Positions 25,992 through 34,791 of a stretch of 55,181 nt of DNA are shown here, piece by piece. The position numbers and the translations under genes were made by a program. Location: contig NZ_JAIVFO010000010.1 of assembly GCF_029991245.1 (NCBI RefSeq), forward strand, positions 1 to 55,181. The letters run 5' to 3'. Origin of the DNA: Xanthobacter autotrophicus (lineage in GTDB: Bacteria > Pseudomonadota > Alphaproteobacteria > Rhizobiales > Xanthobacteraceae). The notes beneath the pieces were generated by a model. That model did not search any database, had not been told where the DNA came from, and saw only the letters and a program-made list of their open reading frames with translations. Positions within the stretch are counted from its first letter, which is position 1. Every line of letters begins with the position of its first letter.

Positions 25992-26406
25992 ACTCCGCTG
26001 CCCATTCCTCGTCCGACATGGGCTTGTCGGTGATCGTGTGGGTGACGCTCACGCTCTCGCTCTTGTCCACCACCAGCCCGTTCAGTTTCGCAACGTCCAT
26101 CCAGGCGGCGCGGGCCACCGAGAGCCCCGGCGCTCCGCCTTCCTCCTCGGCAGCCGCGGCGATGCGCTTCAGGTGCTCGGTCACATCTGCCAGGGTGATT
26201 TCCGCGCGCTCTGCCCCGCGCTGCTGGATTTCAGCGACGCGGGGCTGAACCTTGACATTTCTTGACAGCCTTGAGGCCGCTTCCTGCATGCTCTTGCTGC
26301 TGCCGGAATACCCCGCCTCCACGTACGCCTCAGCTGCGCTCTTGCCCTTGGTAAGCTCCTGCGCGAACCGCTCGCGGCGGCCGTTGTGTAGTGAGGCCAC
26401 CGTCAT
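25963..26406 (-). CDS. Phage terminase small subunit-like protein
   Basis: This 147-residue protein has a terminase-small-subunit N-terminus: G-R-R-E-R-F-A-Q-E-L-T-K-G-K-S-A-A-E-A-Y-V-E-A-G-Y forms the DNA-binding HTH. A coiled segment (V-T-E-H-L-K-R-I-A-A-A-A-E-E-E) and an acidic tail follow. Small terminases recognise pac/cos and load the large subunit. No large subunit gene follows; a truncated relative and then foreign cargo do. The ATG at 26406 overlaps the TGA of a small upstream ORF (ATGA), indicating coupling. A TTG at 26466 is a weaker alternative. Confidence 0.8.
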   Translation of the reverse strand: MTVASLHNGRRERFAQELTKGKSAAEAYVEAGYSGSSKSMQEAASRLSRNVKVQPRVAEIQQRGAERAEITLADVTEHLKRIAAAAEEEGGAPGLSVARAAWMDVAKLNGLVVDKSESVSVTHTITDKPMSDEEWAAEYGEGWDRAS

Positions 26407-26522
26407 CCCCTGAATCCATCGGCGGCAAATATCCCTGCGCACCACCCCGAAAGCGTTGCGCCGCAAAGCCTCATGAGGGGTGATTCCACCGCCAGGCCAC
26501 CGCCCCTCCGGAGCGCTTTCAC
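26403..26522 (-). CDS. Small phage ORF coupled between ejection protein and terminase
   Basis: This 39-residue frame starts at a GTG that overlaps the stop of the 1068-residue gene (GTGA) and ends in a TGA overlapping the small-terminase ATG (ATGA). It begins V-K-A-L-R-R-G-G-G-L-A-V-E and contains L-C-G-A-T-L-S-G-W-C-A-G-I-F. The two precise overlaps are the evidence that it is translated. It has no recognised function and is below normal ORF cut-offs. Confidence 0.45.
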   Translation of the reverse strand: MKALRRGGGLAVESPLMRLCGATLSGWCAGIFAADGFRG

Positions 26523-29500
26523 GCCATTCCCATCACGCCGCTGGTAATCCCCACGGGGCGGCGGCGAGCCATCTCCCGCGCGACCTTCTCCACCCCCGGC
26601 GAATAGGTGTGGACCGGGATGCCCCGGCTCAGCAGGGCCTCGGCGACGGCCCGACGGGAAGGAGGAGCGCCATCCAGGCCGCTCCGGCGCTCTGGCGCGG
26701 CGGGCGCGAGAATGGGACGGGGCGGCCGATCCACTCCGAATATGTCACCCATCTTCCCGCGGCCCTGCGGCGGTGGGGCATTCGATCCCGGCAGCAGTGA
26801 CGCCCGGATGTAGGCCTGAGCGAGGGAGAGGGCTTCCTGTGGCGTCGGGGCGTCCGACACCTTCGCCAGCAGCGCCCGCGCCCGACCCGGGTTCAACATC
26901 GCGTCCTTCACGATGTCGTCCACACTGGCGAGCCCAGCCTGTCGCATCGCCTCGATGATGCGCCCGAGGTGAGCCCCGCCACCGGCGCCTACTGCGGCCC
27001 CAAGGCCACCACTGGCCATGCTGCCGGCCGCAGCGCCAGCGCTGGCGAGCCCGCCGGGAGACAGCAGGCGGGACAGCCAGCTTTCGCCACCCGAAGCATT
27101 GCCCACCGCGAGAAGGTCCTGAACGGTGTTCGACCGGCCGGGAAGCTTCGCGGTTCGGTTCGACCGGCTCAGGTCCTCGGCGATGGCGGCGAGCGTCCTG
27201 ACTTCATCATCGCCGAACACCTGCCGAAGCGCCGAGGCGGAGAGCTTGACGAACTCCTGGAACCGGTCCGAGCGGATCAGCTTCTCCTGGCTGGTGGCGG
27301 CTTCCGTGTTCCCGATGAACCGCAGATTGATGTAGTCGGCCACGGCCTTCCTTAGGCCCTGCCGCGCTTCCTCGCTGCCGGCGGTCTCGCGGGCCAGGCG
27401 GCCCATCTGCTGCATGGCATCCTGCCGGGAGAAGATGCCGCCGATGGTCCGCGTCACGTCCGCCGGGTCGTCCAGATTGAGCAGGCGGGCCACGGCGCCC
27501 TGTTCGAAGGCATCAAGCTGGGCTTTCCGTTCGGCCGCGAGCCGCGCCATGGTCTCGGAAGCCGCCACCGGGTCGGCCAGCATGCGGTCCACCTCGGGCA
27601 CAGCCCGGAGTGCATCGGCGTGCTTCTGCCGCCACGCCTGCACCTTGGCCGGGTCCAGGGTGCCGTCCAGCGGGCTTTCCGCCGCCTTGCGCATGGTGCT
27701 GATGGCATAGTCGCGGATCTGCGGCAGGGCTTCAGGCGCGGCATTGCGCAGCGCCTGCATGGCCTCGTAGCCGCGCGGGCCGGGCAGGAAGAAGCGGCCG
27801 GGGACCACAGAGGCTTCCGTCTGGAACGGCCCGGAGGCGCCCGAGCGCCTGGTGACGGCGCCCACCCGGCCGCTATCGAAGGTCTGCGCCCGCTGCTGAG
27901 TGGCCGCAGAAGCCGCCTTCAGTCGGCCGGCGGCTCCTTCGTCGAAGTTGGGGATGAGGTCGTCGAAGAGGCCAGGGCTTTGTACGCCTTGATCTCGCGG
28001 AGGATTTCCAGATCGCCCGCCGCGCGGAAATCCCGCTCCATCTGCTGTAGAGCTAAAGGTCGCTCCGCCGGAGGCAACTCCTCCAGCACCTTGCGCACTG
28101 TCTCTCCGGGCTTCCGACCAGACATTCGTCCAATTCCGCAACCGAGCTTCCATTGCGGCGTCTTCGGACATCGCACCGGCCTGCACCGCCTGCTGTTCCA
28201 TTGCAGCCTTGGACGCCACCGCGTTCTCGATATCGCGTTCGATGGCGCCGCGCAGCTGCGACAGGCGGGAATATACGCGGGTCTGGCCGTTCGTGGAAAG
28301 CTCCTGACGTAGCGCCTCCGACACCCGGCTGCGCAGCGCCGTCATCTCGCGGAATGGCACCACGTCGGGATACTGCAAGGCCGTGCCGATGGTGGCGGCT
28401 TCCTCTCCGGCCAGCGGTGCCGCCGACTTCTCCAATCCCTTCACGATGGACCGGGCCGCCTCGCGGGTGCCGGTGCCATGCAGGTTCAAGTCGCCGTTCG
28501 GGTCCACGGCCTGCCACAGGGCGCGCTCGCGCTCCTTGGCGACGCCGCGGGCATCCATGATGTTCTGCCGGATGCCGGTGCCGTAGCCCTCGGGTGTGCC
28601 CTCGCCGCCGAGCCGGCCCGCTGCCTCACGCGCCGCGTTCGTGGCGCCGGTGACGGCCTGCCCCGTGGCTTCGTCCAGCGCCGCGAGGTTCTGGCGCAGC
28701 GCCGTCACCACTTGTTCGGGCGCGCCCTGCGGCTGGATGCCCCGAAGAGCACCGACGCGGGCCGCGTTCTGGTCCGCCTGGCGTTCGAGGAAGGCGGCCG
28801 GGAAGCGACTGTCGCTCGCCCGCTCCAGCACGCCAAGGCCCATGTCGCCGGTCAACTGGAAGGTGGTCGGCTCGGAGCCCGCCACCAGATTGCGGGGCAT
28901 GGCACCCGGCTCGGTGGGCATGCCCACCGCCTTCGAGGCATTGGCCGCATCGATGGCCTCCCGCGCGGCATAGGGATCGCTCGCCGCGTCCCACAGCCGC
29001 CGGCCGGCCGCAGCCTCCTGCGTCGCCGGATCGGACAAGCGAAAGTCGCGCCACGCCTGCGGAAGCTGGGCAGCGCCCCGGCCCGCCGCGATGGCGCCGG
29101 CACCAACCGCACCGCCCACGAGATTGCCCGCCGTCTCGGCGAGGGGCTTCCACGGCTCGGGCACCACCTGGCCGGCCATTTGGCCACCGACACCCGCCGC
29201 GGCGCCCACTGCCGCATTGGTGGCGACATCGCCCACGGAGGCAGAACGGCCGAAGATGGAGCCGAGCATGTTCATGGCGCCTTCGCCCACGACGCCGGCC
29301 CGGTTCAGCGTGCCCAAGGCGGCCTCCGGGGCGATCATGCCGCCGACACCAGCGCCGGCCGCGCGGGCCAGCTTCTCCTCGGTGCTGGTGGCCTGCACCT
29401 TGGCGGGATCGTTCACGCCCGCCGCCTCACCGGCACCGGCCAGCCACCGGCTGGAGCCGGGAAGGTTGCTGCGCGCCTGCGGCAGCTCGGCGCCGGTCAC

Positions 29501-29725
29501 GGCGTTGATGCCCTGCACGCCCTTGTTGGTGAGCCACGTCGCGGCATCTACCGGCGCGCCGAGGGTCGAATAGATGGCGTCGTTGAGGCCGGCCGTGGCG
29601 TTGTTCCAGAGGCCGCCGGGGGCGGGCTGGGCCGGCTGCTGCGGCCGGCTCGGGATCAGGTCATCGAACAGGCCAGCGCCGGCCTGCTGTGGCTGCGCGG
29701 GAATCAGATCGTCGAACATGCCCAT
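26519..29725 (-). CDS. Large internal virion / DNA-ejection protein
   Basis: This 1068-residue, Ala/Gly-rich, mostly helical protein is typical of the biggest podovirus internal-virion (ejection) proteins. It starts M-G-M-F-D-D-L-I-P. The F-D-D-L-I-P motif recurs about 17 residues later and again near residue 590 (P-G-L-F-D-D-L-I-P-N-F). Glycine-zipper stretches (G-A-A-A-G-V-G-G-Q-M-A-G; G-L-A-S-A-G-A-A-A-G-S-M-A-S-G-G-L-G-A-A-V-G) suggest membrane insertion during ejection. A TTG start two codons earlier is possible, but the ATG at 29725 lies just after the upstream gene's stop. No enzymatic motif is seen. Confidence 0.78.
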   Translation of the reverse strand: MGMFDDLIPAQPQQAGAGLFDDLIPSRPQQPAQPAPGGLWNNATAGLNDAIYSTLGAPVDAATWLTNKGVQGINAVTGAELPQARSNLPGSSRWLAGAGEAAGVNDPAKVQATSTEEKLARAAGAGVGGMIAPEAALGTLNRAGVVGEGAMNMLGSIFGRSASVGDVATNAAVGAAAGVGGQMAGQVVPEPWKPLAETAGNLVGGAVGAGAIAAGRGAAQLPQAWRDFRLSDPATQEAAAGRRLWDAASDPYAAREAIDAANASKAVGMPTEPGAMPRNLVAGSEPTTFQLTGDMGLGVLERASDSRFPAAFLERQADQNAARVGALRGIQPQGAPEQVVTALRQNLAALDEATGQAVTGATNAAREAAGRLGGEGTPEGYGTGIRQNIMDARGVAKERERALWQAVDPNGDLNLHGTGTREAARSIVKGLEKSAAPLAGEEAATIGTALQYPDVVPFREMTALRSRVSEALRQELSTNGQTRVYSRLSQLRGAIERDIENAVASKAAMEQQAVQAGAMSEDAAMEARLRNWTNVWSEARRDSAQGAGGVASGGATFSSTADGAGFPRGGRSGNPPRDQGVQSPGLFDDLIPNFDEGAAGRLKAASAATQQRAQTFDSGRVGAVTRRSGASGPFQTEASVVPGRFFLPGPRGYEAMQALRNAAPEALPQIRDYAISTMRKAAESPLDGTLDPAKVQAWRQKHADALRAVPEVDRMLADPVAASETMARLAAERKAQLDAFEQGAVARLLNLDDPADVTRTIGGIFSRQDAMQQMGRLARETAGSEEARQGLRKAVADYINLRFIGNTEAATSQEKLIRSDRFQEFVKLSASALRQVFGDDEVRTLAAIAEDLSRSNRTAKLPGRSNTVQDLLAVGNASGGESWLSRLLSPGGLASAGAAAGSMASGGLGAAVGAGGGAHLGRIIEAMRQAGLASVDDIVKDAMLNPGRARALLAKVSDAPTPQEALSLAQAYIRASLLPGSNAPPPQGRGKMGDIFGVDRPPRPILAPAAPERRSGLDGAPPSRRAVAEALLSRGIPVHTYSPGVEKVAREMARRRPVGITSGVMGMA

Positions 29726-29727
29726 GG

Positions 29728-31923
29728 TCAAAGCCCCGCCGGATCGATGCCGTTTTGCCGAAGACGCTGGATCACCGCATCACGCGGCGCGCCACGCGAG
29801 ATGGCGTCTCTTGCTTGCGCGAGTGGATCGCCGACCCCGCTCGCCCCTTGAGGCGCCCCCATCGAGGGATTGCTCGGGCCACCGCCAGGAGCGTTGTTCG
29901 GCTGAAGCGAAGGCGCAGCCGCCGGAGGGGCTCCGCCCGGTGCACCGAATCCCTGCCCGACGCCCGGCACCATGGCTCCCTGCGCCCGGAGCTTGGCAAG
30001 GCCGGTGATGAGCGCGTCTTTGAACTCGCCGAGCGCCGCCTTGTAGTCGTCCACACTCTGCGCGGCGCTGAGGCGGGCCATGGCCTGTTCGGCCTTCAGC
30101 CCTTCCACTTCCGTGATGGCGCCACCGCCCTTCAGCATCCCATAACCCTGGAGGAACACCCCGCCGCGAAGCTGATCCATCTTGGCCTGCACGCGGGCAG
30201 CGTCGGCGGTGAGGTTGGGCATGCGGGACGCCAAGGGGCCGAGCATGTCCGGCAGCTTGGGATCATTCGCCAGTGCGTCGATGTGCTGGCCGATCTGCGC
30301 TGCCATCCCTTCGGCTCCGGGCAACTGGGCTTGCGCCTGGCCCGCCGCCTTTCCAACCTCCTGAGCCGCCGCGGCGCCGGCCACGTTCTTCTGGACAGTC
30401 GTGATGGGCTGGCGCGTCTGCGGATCCAGAAACACGTAATGGGTTCCCGCATCGATCTTGATCGGATCCTTGGCGATACTCACGCCCGCCGGGAGCTTGG
30501 GCTGGATCGGCGAGCCGTCCTTCCCGAGTTGGATGATGGCAGGGTTGCCCTGGGCATCGACGCCCCACACCGGGTTGAGGCCGTATTCGCCAGCCCCTTC
30601 CGGGCGCTTGTCAGGGCCGCGAGCAACCACATTCCCGGTGCCGTCATAGCGCACCTGCCCCTGCCCGAGGGTGAAAGGCTCGGCGGCCTGCTTCTGCGCC
30701 GCAAGCTGCTGCTGAAGAAGCGCCTGTGCCACCGCGCGCTGGCCGGGGGGGAGCCACGGGTTTCCCACCGCCTCCATGAGGACCGGAAGAGGCACGCTGC
30801 GCATGAGGTTCGCCGCACCGGGAGAGGGCTGCGGCGCCGGCTGTGCAGCCATGGCCTGAGCAACCTGCTGCATGCCGGGCGTCGGGCGCGCCGGGAGCGG
30901 ATCGGCGCCCGGCACGGGCACGATGGGCGCGCCAGAGGGCGGCATGAAGGTGGGGTCTGCGCTCGCCACCTGCACCGGAGCGGCCGCCGGCTGGGCGCCA
31001 CCCTGAAGACGGCTCGCCCACGCTTGGTCAGGCCCCTCGATGCCGAAGCGCTCGCCGCCGTAGGCCGCGACCTGCGGACCGGAGTTGAAGCCCACCGAGC
31101 CGGAGGCGTTGCCCGTGGCGTATTGCCCGACGTTGGACCCGCCAAGAACGGTTTTCACCATATCGCCATAGCGGCCGGTGATCTGGGGATCAGTCGAGAA
31201 CTGCGCCACGCGCTGATGCGTGATGGCTGGGAAATAGCTCCCGGACATGGTCTCGGCGAGGGTCTGGTTGCGCGCGGCGGCGCGGTTCAACATGCTTTCC
31301 ATGAAAGCCTGCTGCGCCTGCGGCCCCTGGCTTCCCACCTCGGCATGCGTGAACGCCGCGAGGCGGGCCGCGACGGCGGGGTCTTGCAGTTCTTGAGCAT
31401 AACGGGAGCGCGCCTCTGCAAGGCCCGGAATGGTACCGGCTGCGGGCTGGTTTGGTGACTGTACTGCCGGGGCCGGCGCTCCGGAGCCTGGGTCGAGGGA
31501 TGCCACCTGCGTCATGGCATCGGCCACCCTGCGCACGCCGGGAGAGGGGCCGGTCGGCGGCGTAGGGGCGGCCTGCGCCGGGGGCGTCGAAGCCGGTGCA
31601 GCCGTTGCTGGAGCCGCGCCGGCTGACGGAGGAGAAGCAGCGGCCGGCGCGCCAGTGAGCGCGTCCACGATGGGTTGCCACTTCTCCTGCGCCGCAGCGC
31701 GGGCCGTGCGCTCCGCCTCGTTCGTGTCGCGACGTTCCAGACCTCCACGAACGGCCTTTCCGAGCCGCGCCACCCCCTGCGCCCAATGCTGAACCGGAGA
31801 ATAATCGCTCCCCTGCGCCATGAGGGCATCGGCAATCTCGCGGCGCCGGGCGATTTCCTCCGGAGTGAGCTGCGCGCCACCCGATCCCCAGACGAATGGC
31901 TCAGGAGTTTGAGAAAGCGCCAT
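29728..31923 (-). CDS. Internal virion protein with muramidase-like segment
   Basis: This 731-residue protein is probably the second ejection protein. The N-terminal ~75 residues are helical (A-R-R-R-E-I-A-D-A-L-M-A-Q-G). A Pro/Ala-rich linker (~90-170) follows. At ~190-240 there is a segment like SleB/transglycosylase-type wall hydrolases: T-H-A-E-V-G-S-Q-G then A-F-M-E-S-M-L-N-R-A-A-A-R-N, with Glu as likely catalytic residue. Such a domain would open peptidoglycan during DNA entry. The rest is helical with Pro/Gly-rich ends. It starts 2 bp after the S74 gene stop and ends 2 bp before the next start codon. Confidence 0.75.
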   Translation of the reverse strand: MALSQTPEPFVWGSGGAQLTPEEIARRREIADALMAQGSDYSPVQHWAQGVARLGKAVRGGLERRDTNEAERTARAAAQEKWQPIVDALTGAPAAASPPSAGAAPATAAPASTPPAQAAPTPPTGPSPGVRRVADAMTQVASLDPGSGAPAPAVQSPNQPAAGTIPGLAEARSRYAQELQDPAVAARLAAFTHAEVGSQGPQAQQAFMESMLNRAAARNQTLAETMSGSYFPAITHQRVAQFSTDPQITGRYGDMVKTVLGGSNVGQYATGNASGSVGFNSGPQVAAYGGERFGIEGPDQAWASRLQGGAQPAAAPVQVASADPTFMPPSGAPIVPVPGADPLPARPTPGMQQVAQAMAAQPAPQPSPGAANLMRSVPLPVLMEAVGNPWLPPGQRAVAQALLQQQLAAQKQAAEPFTLGQGQVRYDGTGNVVARGPDKRPEGAGEYGLNPVWGVDAQGNPAIIQLGKDGSPIQPKLPAGVSIAKDPIKIDAGTHYVFLDPQTRQPITTVQKNVAGAAAAQEVGKAAGQAQAQLPGAEGMAAQIGQHIDALANDPKLPDMLGPLASRMPNLTADAARVQAKMDQLRGGVFLQGYGMLKGGGAITEVEGLKAEQAMARLSAAQSVDDYKAALGEFKDALITGLAKLRAQGAMVPGVGQGFGAPGGAPPAAAPSLQPNNAPGGGPSNPSMGAPQGASGVGDPLAQARDAISRGAPRDAVIQRLRQNGIDPAGL

Positions 31924-31925
31924 CG

Positions 31926-32903
31926 TCAGGCCTCCACCGCCTTGGCATAATCCACGGCCTTGAAGCCGCCGACCTCGTGAACCGCGTCCGGACGAACAGC
32001 TTCGACCTCATCGGCCATGACGCCGATCTCAACCGGCCCGCCCCACACATAGCGGTAGGCGTAGACGGGCAGGCCGTTGCCGAGGGTGCCGACACGGCGA
32101 ACATCGCGCTTCAGCCGAGGATCGGAATACTTCGTGACGCCGGCGCCAAGGATGTCGCCGCCCAGCCCGAATAGGCCGCCCATCATGGCATTGTTCGAAG
32201 CAACCTGCTGATTGTACTGGTTCTGCACCTGGCCAGCGTAATCCACGCCAGCCACCTGCGTCTGCGGGGTGTTCACATAGTTCGGGGCTGCGATCTGCGA
32301 GCCGGTGAGCAGGGCGTTCAGCTCGTTGAGGGAGCTGTTGCGCTCGGTCGAGAGTTCCTGGTCCGCGAGCTGCCGGCCATTAAGCAGAAGCGAGTTGTAG
32401 GCGTCGTTCCGACCCTGGCTGAAGCTCGCCATCTCGCGGTTCCAGGCGTCGGAGCCCGCCTGAATTCCGGAGTTCGCCAGCCGCGCGCGCAGCGCTTCTT
32501 CGTTCTGCGCGAACTGGGGGTCAAGGCGCTTGGAGCCCAGCTCGTAAAGCCGGGCCTCGGTCTCCTCATTCCCGAGCTTGAAGGGATTGCTCAGGGCGGA
32601 CTGGGCATTCGCCGACAGCATCGATGCCGTCGATGCCATGTTGCCCTGCGCCTGCTTGGAGGAATCGTAGATGCCCTGGTTCACGTCGGAGAGCTTCTGC
32701 GTGGCCGTGTACTCGGGCACGGTCTGCGTCCGGCCGAAGCCGTCCACATAGGTCCGCGTCCCGGTCTGGTCGTAGGTGAGGCTGTAGTCCGGCGTGGACT
32801 GGTTGACCATGTTGGTGGCCTGCTGCTGATTGGCCGTGCTGGTGTTCATGGCCTGCTGCGTCAGCGCAGTCTGCATCGGGTCCGGGGCCTCGGGCTGGTT
32901 CAT
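31926..32903 (-). CDS. Virion protein with C-terminal endosialidase-type chaperone (peptidase S74)
   Basis: This 325-residue protein has a Gln/Asn/Ser-rich N-terminal two thirds with helical repeats (A-L-R-A-R-L-A-N-S-G-I-Q-A-G). A hydrophobic M-M-G-G-L-F-G-L-G-G-D-I-L-G-A-G follows. The C-terminal ~65 residues are an intramolecular chaperone of endosialidase: S-D-P-R-L-K-R-D-V-R-R-V-G and I-G-V-M-A-D-E-V-E. S74 modules help trimerise tail fibres or ejection proteins and may self-cleave at the S-D-P region. The start has AGGTG six bases upstream. It is the first gene of the compact virion-protein string. Confidence 0.85.
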   Translation of the reverse strand: MNQPEAPDPMQTALTQQAMNTSTANQQQATNMVNQSTPDYSLTYDQTGTRTYVDGFGRTQTVPEYTATQKLSDVNQGIYDSSKQAQGNMASTASMLSANAQSALSNPFKLGNEETEARLYELGSKRLDPQFAQNEEALRARLANSGIQAGSDAWNREMASFSQGRNDAYNSLLLNGRQLADQELSTERNSSLNELNALLTGSQIAAPNYVNTPQTQVAGVDYAGQVQNQYNQQVASNNAMMGGLFGLGGDILGAGVTKYSDPRLKRDVRRVGTLGNGLPVYAYRYVWGGPVEIGVMADEVEAVRPDAVHEVGGFKAVDYAKAVEA

Positions 32904-32907
32904 CTGG

Positions 32908-33093
32908 TCACCTGCTCTTTCGGGTACGGGGAGCCTGCGGCGGCTTCACGCCGGTACGCTCGATGTGCTGGGCGATGGCGCGGCGGGCGAATTCGCTTTG
33001 CGTCAGGTTCTTGCGAGCGGCCGCCTCGGTGATGGCCGCCATGAACTCGCCAGAGCAGCGTAAATTGAAAACTTCAGTGTTTCGCGTCGCCAT
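32908..33093 (-). CDS. Ribbon-helix-helix DNA-binding protein
   Basis: This 61-residue basic protein shows an RHH/CopG layout: strand T-E-V-F-N-L-R-C-S, helix E-F-M-A-A-I-T-E-A-A-A-R-K, turn N-L-T-Q-S-E-F-A-R-R-A-I. A basic tail ends the protein. It has a perfect CGGAGG Shine-Dalgarno and ends 4 bp before the virion genes begin. It is likely a transcriptional regulator of that late-type block. An in-frame start at 33159 would add 22 unrelated residues. Confidence 0.78.
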   Translation of the reverse strand: MATRNTEVFNLRCSGEFMAAITEAAARKNLTQSEFARRAIAQHIERTGVKPPQAPRTRKSR

Positions 33094-33186
33094 GTTGGCC
33101 TCCGATTGCTTTATTGTACTACGGAGACACGAAATCTGATATGGATGACTGCATTTCAAATAGATGTCAGGACACGTCTAGACGGT

Positions 33187-33597
33187 TCATTGCAGAATAT
33201 TTCCGAATTGTTTATTCGAAGGCCCATCTTCAGCCTCCACCATCCGGCGCCAGTGCTCGGCCTGGTGCTGGTGCGTCGCGCACAGCCCCATCAGGTCGAC
33301 GTTTCGCTGCAGCAGGTCGTTCACCGCCCCTTCGAGGCTATCCGCCCGCCGGATCATGCCGTGCCGCTCGGTGTTCAACTCGTCCACCATCTGGCGCAGT
33401 CCCTCCACCTGCGCGCCGAGGTCCAGGGCGGCGGCCTGATACAGGTCGGCCAGCGCCGCGCGGTTCTTCAACCGCTGCCTGGCACGGCGCCGGCGCTCGG
33501 CGCGGGCTGAAGGCTTCGGCGTCCCATGGCGGATGCTGGCCCAGTCCGCGACTGTGCGCAGGAGCGTGGCGAAAAGTGAAATGCGGGTGCCCTGCAT
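33187..33597 (-). CDS. Phage hypothetical protein, coiled-coil
   Basis: This 136-residue protein has a basic N-terminal region (A-R-A-E-R-R-R-R-A-R-Q-R-L-K) followed by a heptad-like helix (D-L-G-A-Q-V-E-G-L-R-Q-M-V-D-E-L). It ends C-A-T-H-Q-H-Q-A-E-H-W-R-R-M. The ATG at 33597 has GGAG nine bases upstream. A start at 33711 would run through the CATTTG repeat cluster and lacks a ribosome site. Function unknown. Confidence 0.6.
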   Translation of the reverse strand: MQGTRISLFATLLRTVADWASIRHGTPKPSARAERRRRARQRLKNRAALADLYQAAALDLGAQVEGLRQMVDELNTERHGMIRRADSLEGAVNDLLQRNVDLMGLCATHQHQAEHWRRMVEAEDGPSNKQFGNILQ

Positions 33598-33626
33598 CGT
33601 GGATTCTCCAAGGTGGCAGATGTCAT

Positions 33627-33748
33627 CATTTGTCATGGTCGCAGCTCGCGAAATACGGGCCGCGAACCTGTCATTTGCTGTCATCATGGGATGACGGTGG
33701 GATGTTCTCATTTGTTCTCATCCGACCGATCCCGAATGTTCACATTTG
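33627..33748. promoter_or_regulatory. Cluster of four CATTTG-centred direct repeats
   Basis: CATTTG occurs at 33627, 33672, 33709 and 33743, in contexts such as TCATCATTTGTCATG and TTCTCATTTGTTCTCATC. On the other strand this reads CAAATGA. The cluster straddles the end of the DUF2786-like gene and the leader of the next gene. It could be an operator array for a phage regulator. Confidence 0.4.
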
Positions 33749-34791
33749 TTGGCTTTGGAAGCCGCCGCAGAAGCCTGCCGCCGATGGGTGTTCACCGTCT
33801 GCGGCGACACCCCGGCCCGCCGGGCAATCTCCCGGTCGGAAAGCTCGGGATACTCCCGCAGCCAGGCGAGCACGTCGGCCCTCTTGTCCGCGTTGGTGCG
33901 GCGAATAGCGGGCTGCGGAACGGAAGCGGCCTGAGAACCGTTGGCGGCGTTGCTTTCCGGCCCGGCGGGCGGCACCTGAGCATTTGCCCGCAGGAAGGCG
34001 AAGTCGGCTTCCAGCCGCTCGAGGAACGGCTCCTCGCGTTGGGTGGGATCGACATAGGTCCGCTCGTAGACATACCGCTTCCAGTCGAACCGAGCCTGCA
34101 CATCGTCCCATGTCGCCGCCGGCCTGCCAGTCTCCAGCTCGTCTTCGAGCAGCGTGACGCGGCAATTCACTTCGCGGTAGGGGTTCCATTCGCCGGACCT
34201 GCAGAACAGTCCGCGATCCCACCGAAGCTGATCCCATTCCTTCACCTCGGCGAGGGCTTCGACGAGCGTAATGGGCCACGGATAGGCGCCCATGACTGCC
34301 GCGCGGATTGCCGGCGTGATGCCCTTCGCGTTCCAGAAGTCGCTGGCCACGCCGTCCAGGGTTTTGGCAAAGCGGTGCACCGTGCCGGTATCGTCGGTCC
34401 AGTGATCCCAGGTCGCTAACGGCGCGATGGCGGCGTCCAGCAGCGCCTCGCGCTCGGTGCGGGCGAACAGGGCGGCTTCCGAGCCATAGACGGCCAGCAC
34501 TTCAGCGCGGCGCCGCGCATCGCGGGCATTCCGCTCCGCCCGCTTGGCCGCCTCCCGCGCCTTGTAGCCGGGCTCCTTCGCTTCCATCCATTCGTCGAAG
34601 CCGTCGAAGAAGCTCCGGGGCTTCGGCTGTGCCGGCGTGTCCAACTTGGAGAGCGCGACTTCCAGCGTCATGCCGGCGGCCTTGGCGATGGCCTGGGCGC
34701 GGGAGCGGGCGGCAGCCCGTTCGCCCTCGGTCGCGCCACCGGTCATCAGGCCGCGGACCTTGCGGAGCTTCTCGATATCGAGCGTCGCCAT
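33718..34791 (-). CDS. DUF2786-like protein with C-terminal HTH
   Basis: This 357-residue protein has an N-terminal segment E-K-L-R-K-V-R-G-L-M ... A-T-E-G-E-R-A-A-A-R-S-R-A-Q-A-I-A-K resembling DUF2786. The middle is Trp/acidic-rich (T-W-D-H-W-T-D-D-T-G; E-V-K-E-W-D-Q-L-R-W-D-R). A C-terminal HTH reads E-L-S-D-R-E-I-A-R-R-A-G-V-S-P-Q-T-V. The ATG at 34791 overlaps the stop of the zinc-finger gene (ATGA); longer starts are not needed. It is probably a replication or regulatory accessory protein. Confidence 0.75.
   Translation of the reverse strand: MATLDIEKLRKVRGLMTGGATEGERAAARSRAQAIAKAAGMTLEVALSKLDTPAQPKPRSFFDGFDEWMEAKEPGYKAREAAKRAERNARDARRRAEVLAVYGSEAALFARTEREALLDAAIAPLATWDHWTDDTGTVHRFAKTLDGVASDFWNAKGITPAIRAAVMGAYPWPITLVEALAEVKEWDQLRWDRGLFCRSGEWNPYREVNCRVTLLEDELETGRPAATWDDVQARFDWKRYVYERTYVDPTQREEPFLERLEADFAFLRANAQVPPAGPESNAANGSQAASVPQPAIRRTNADKRADVLAWLREYPELSDREIARRAGVSPQTVNTHRRQASAAASKANKCEHSGSVG

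Noticed and set aside
28478-29851. Long plus-strand frames opposite the large ejection protein
   Set aside because: Composition is Arg/Gly/His-rich and there is no domain or ribosome site; this is a shadow of the minus-strand gene.
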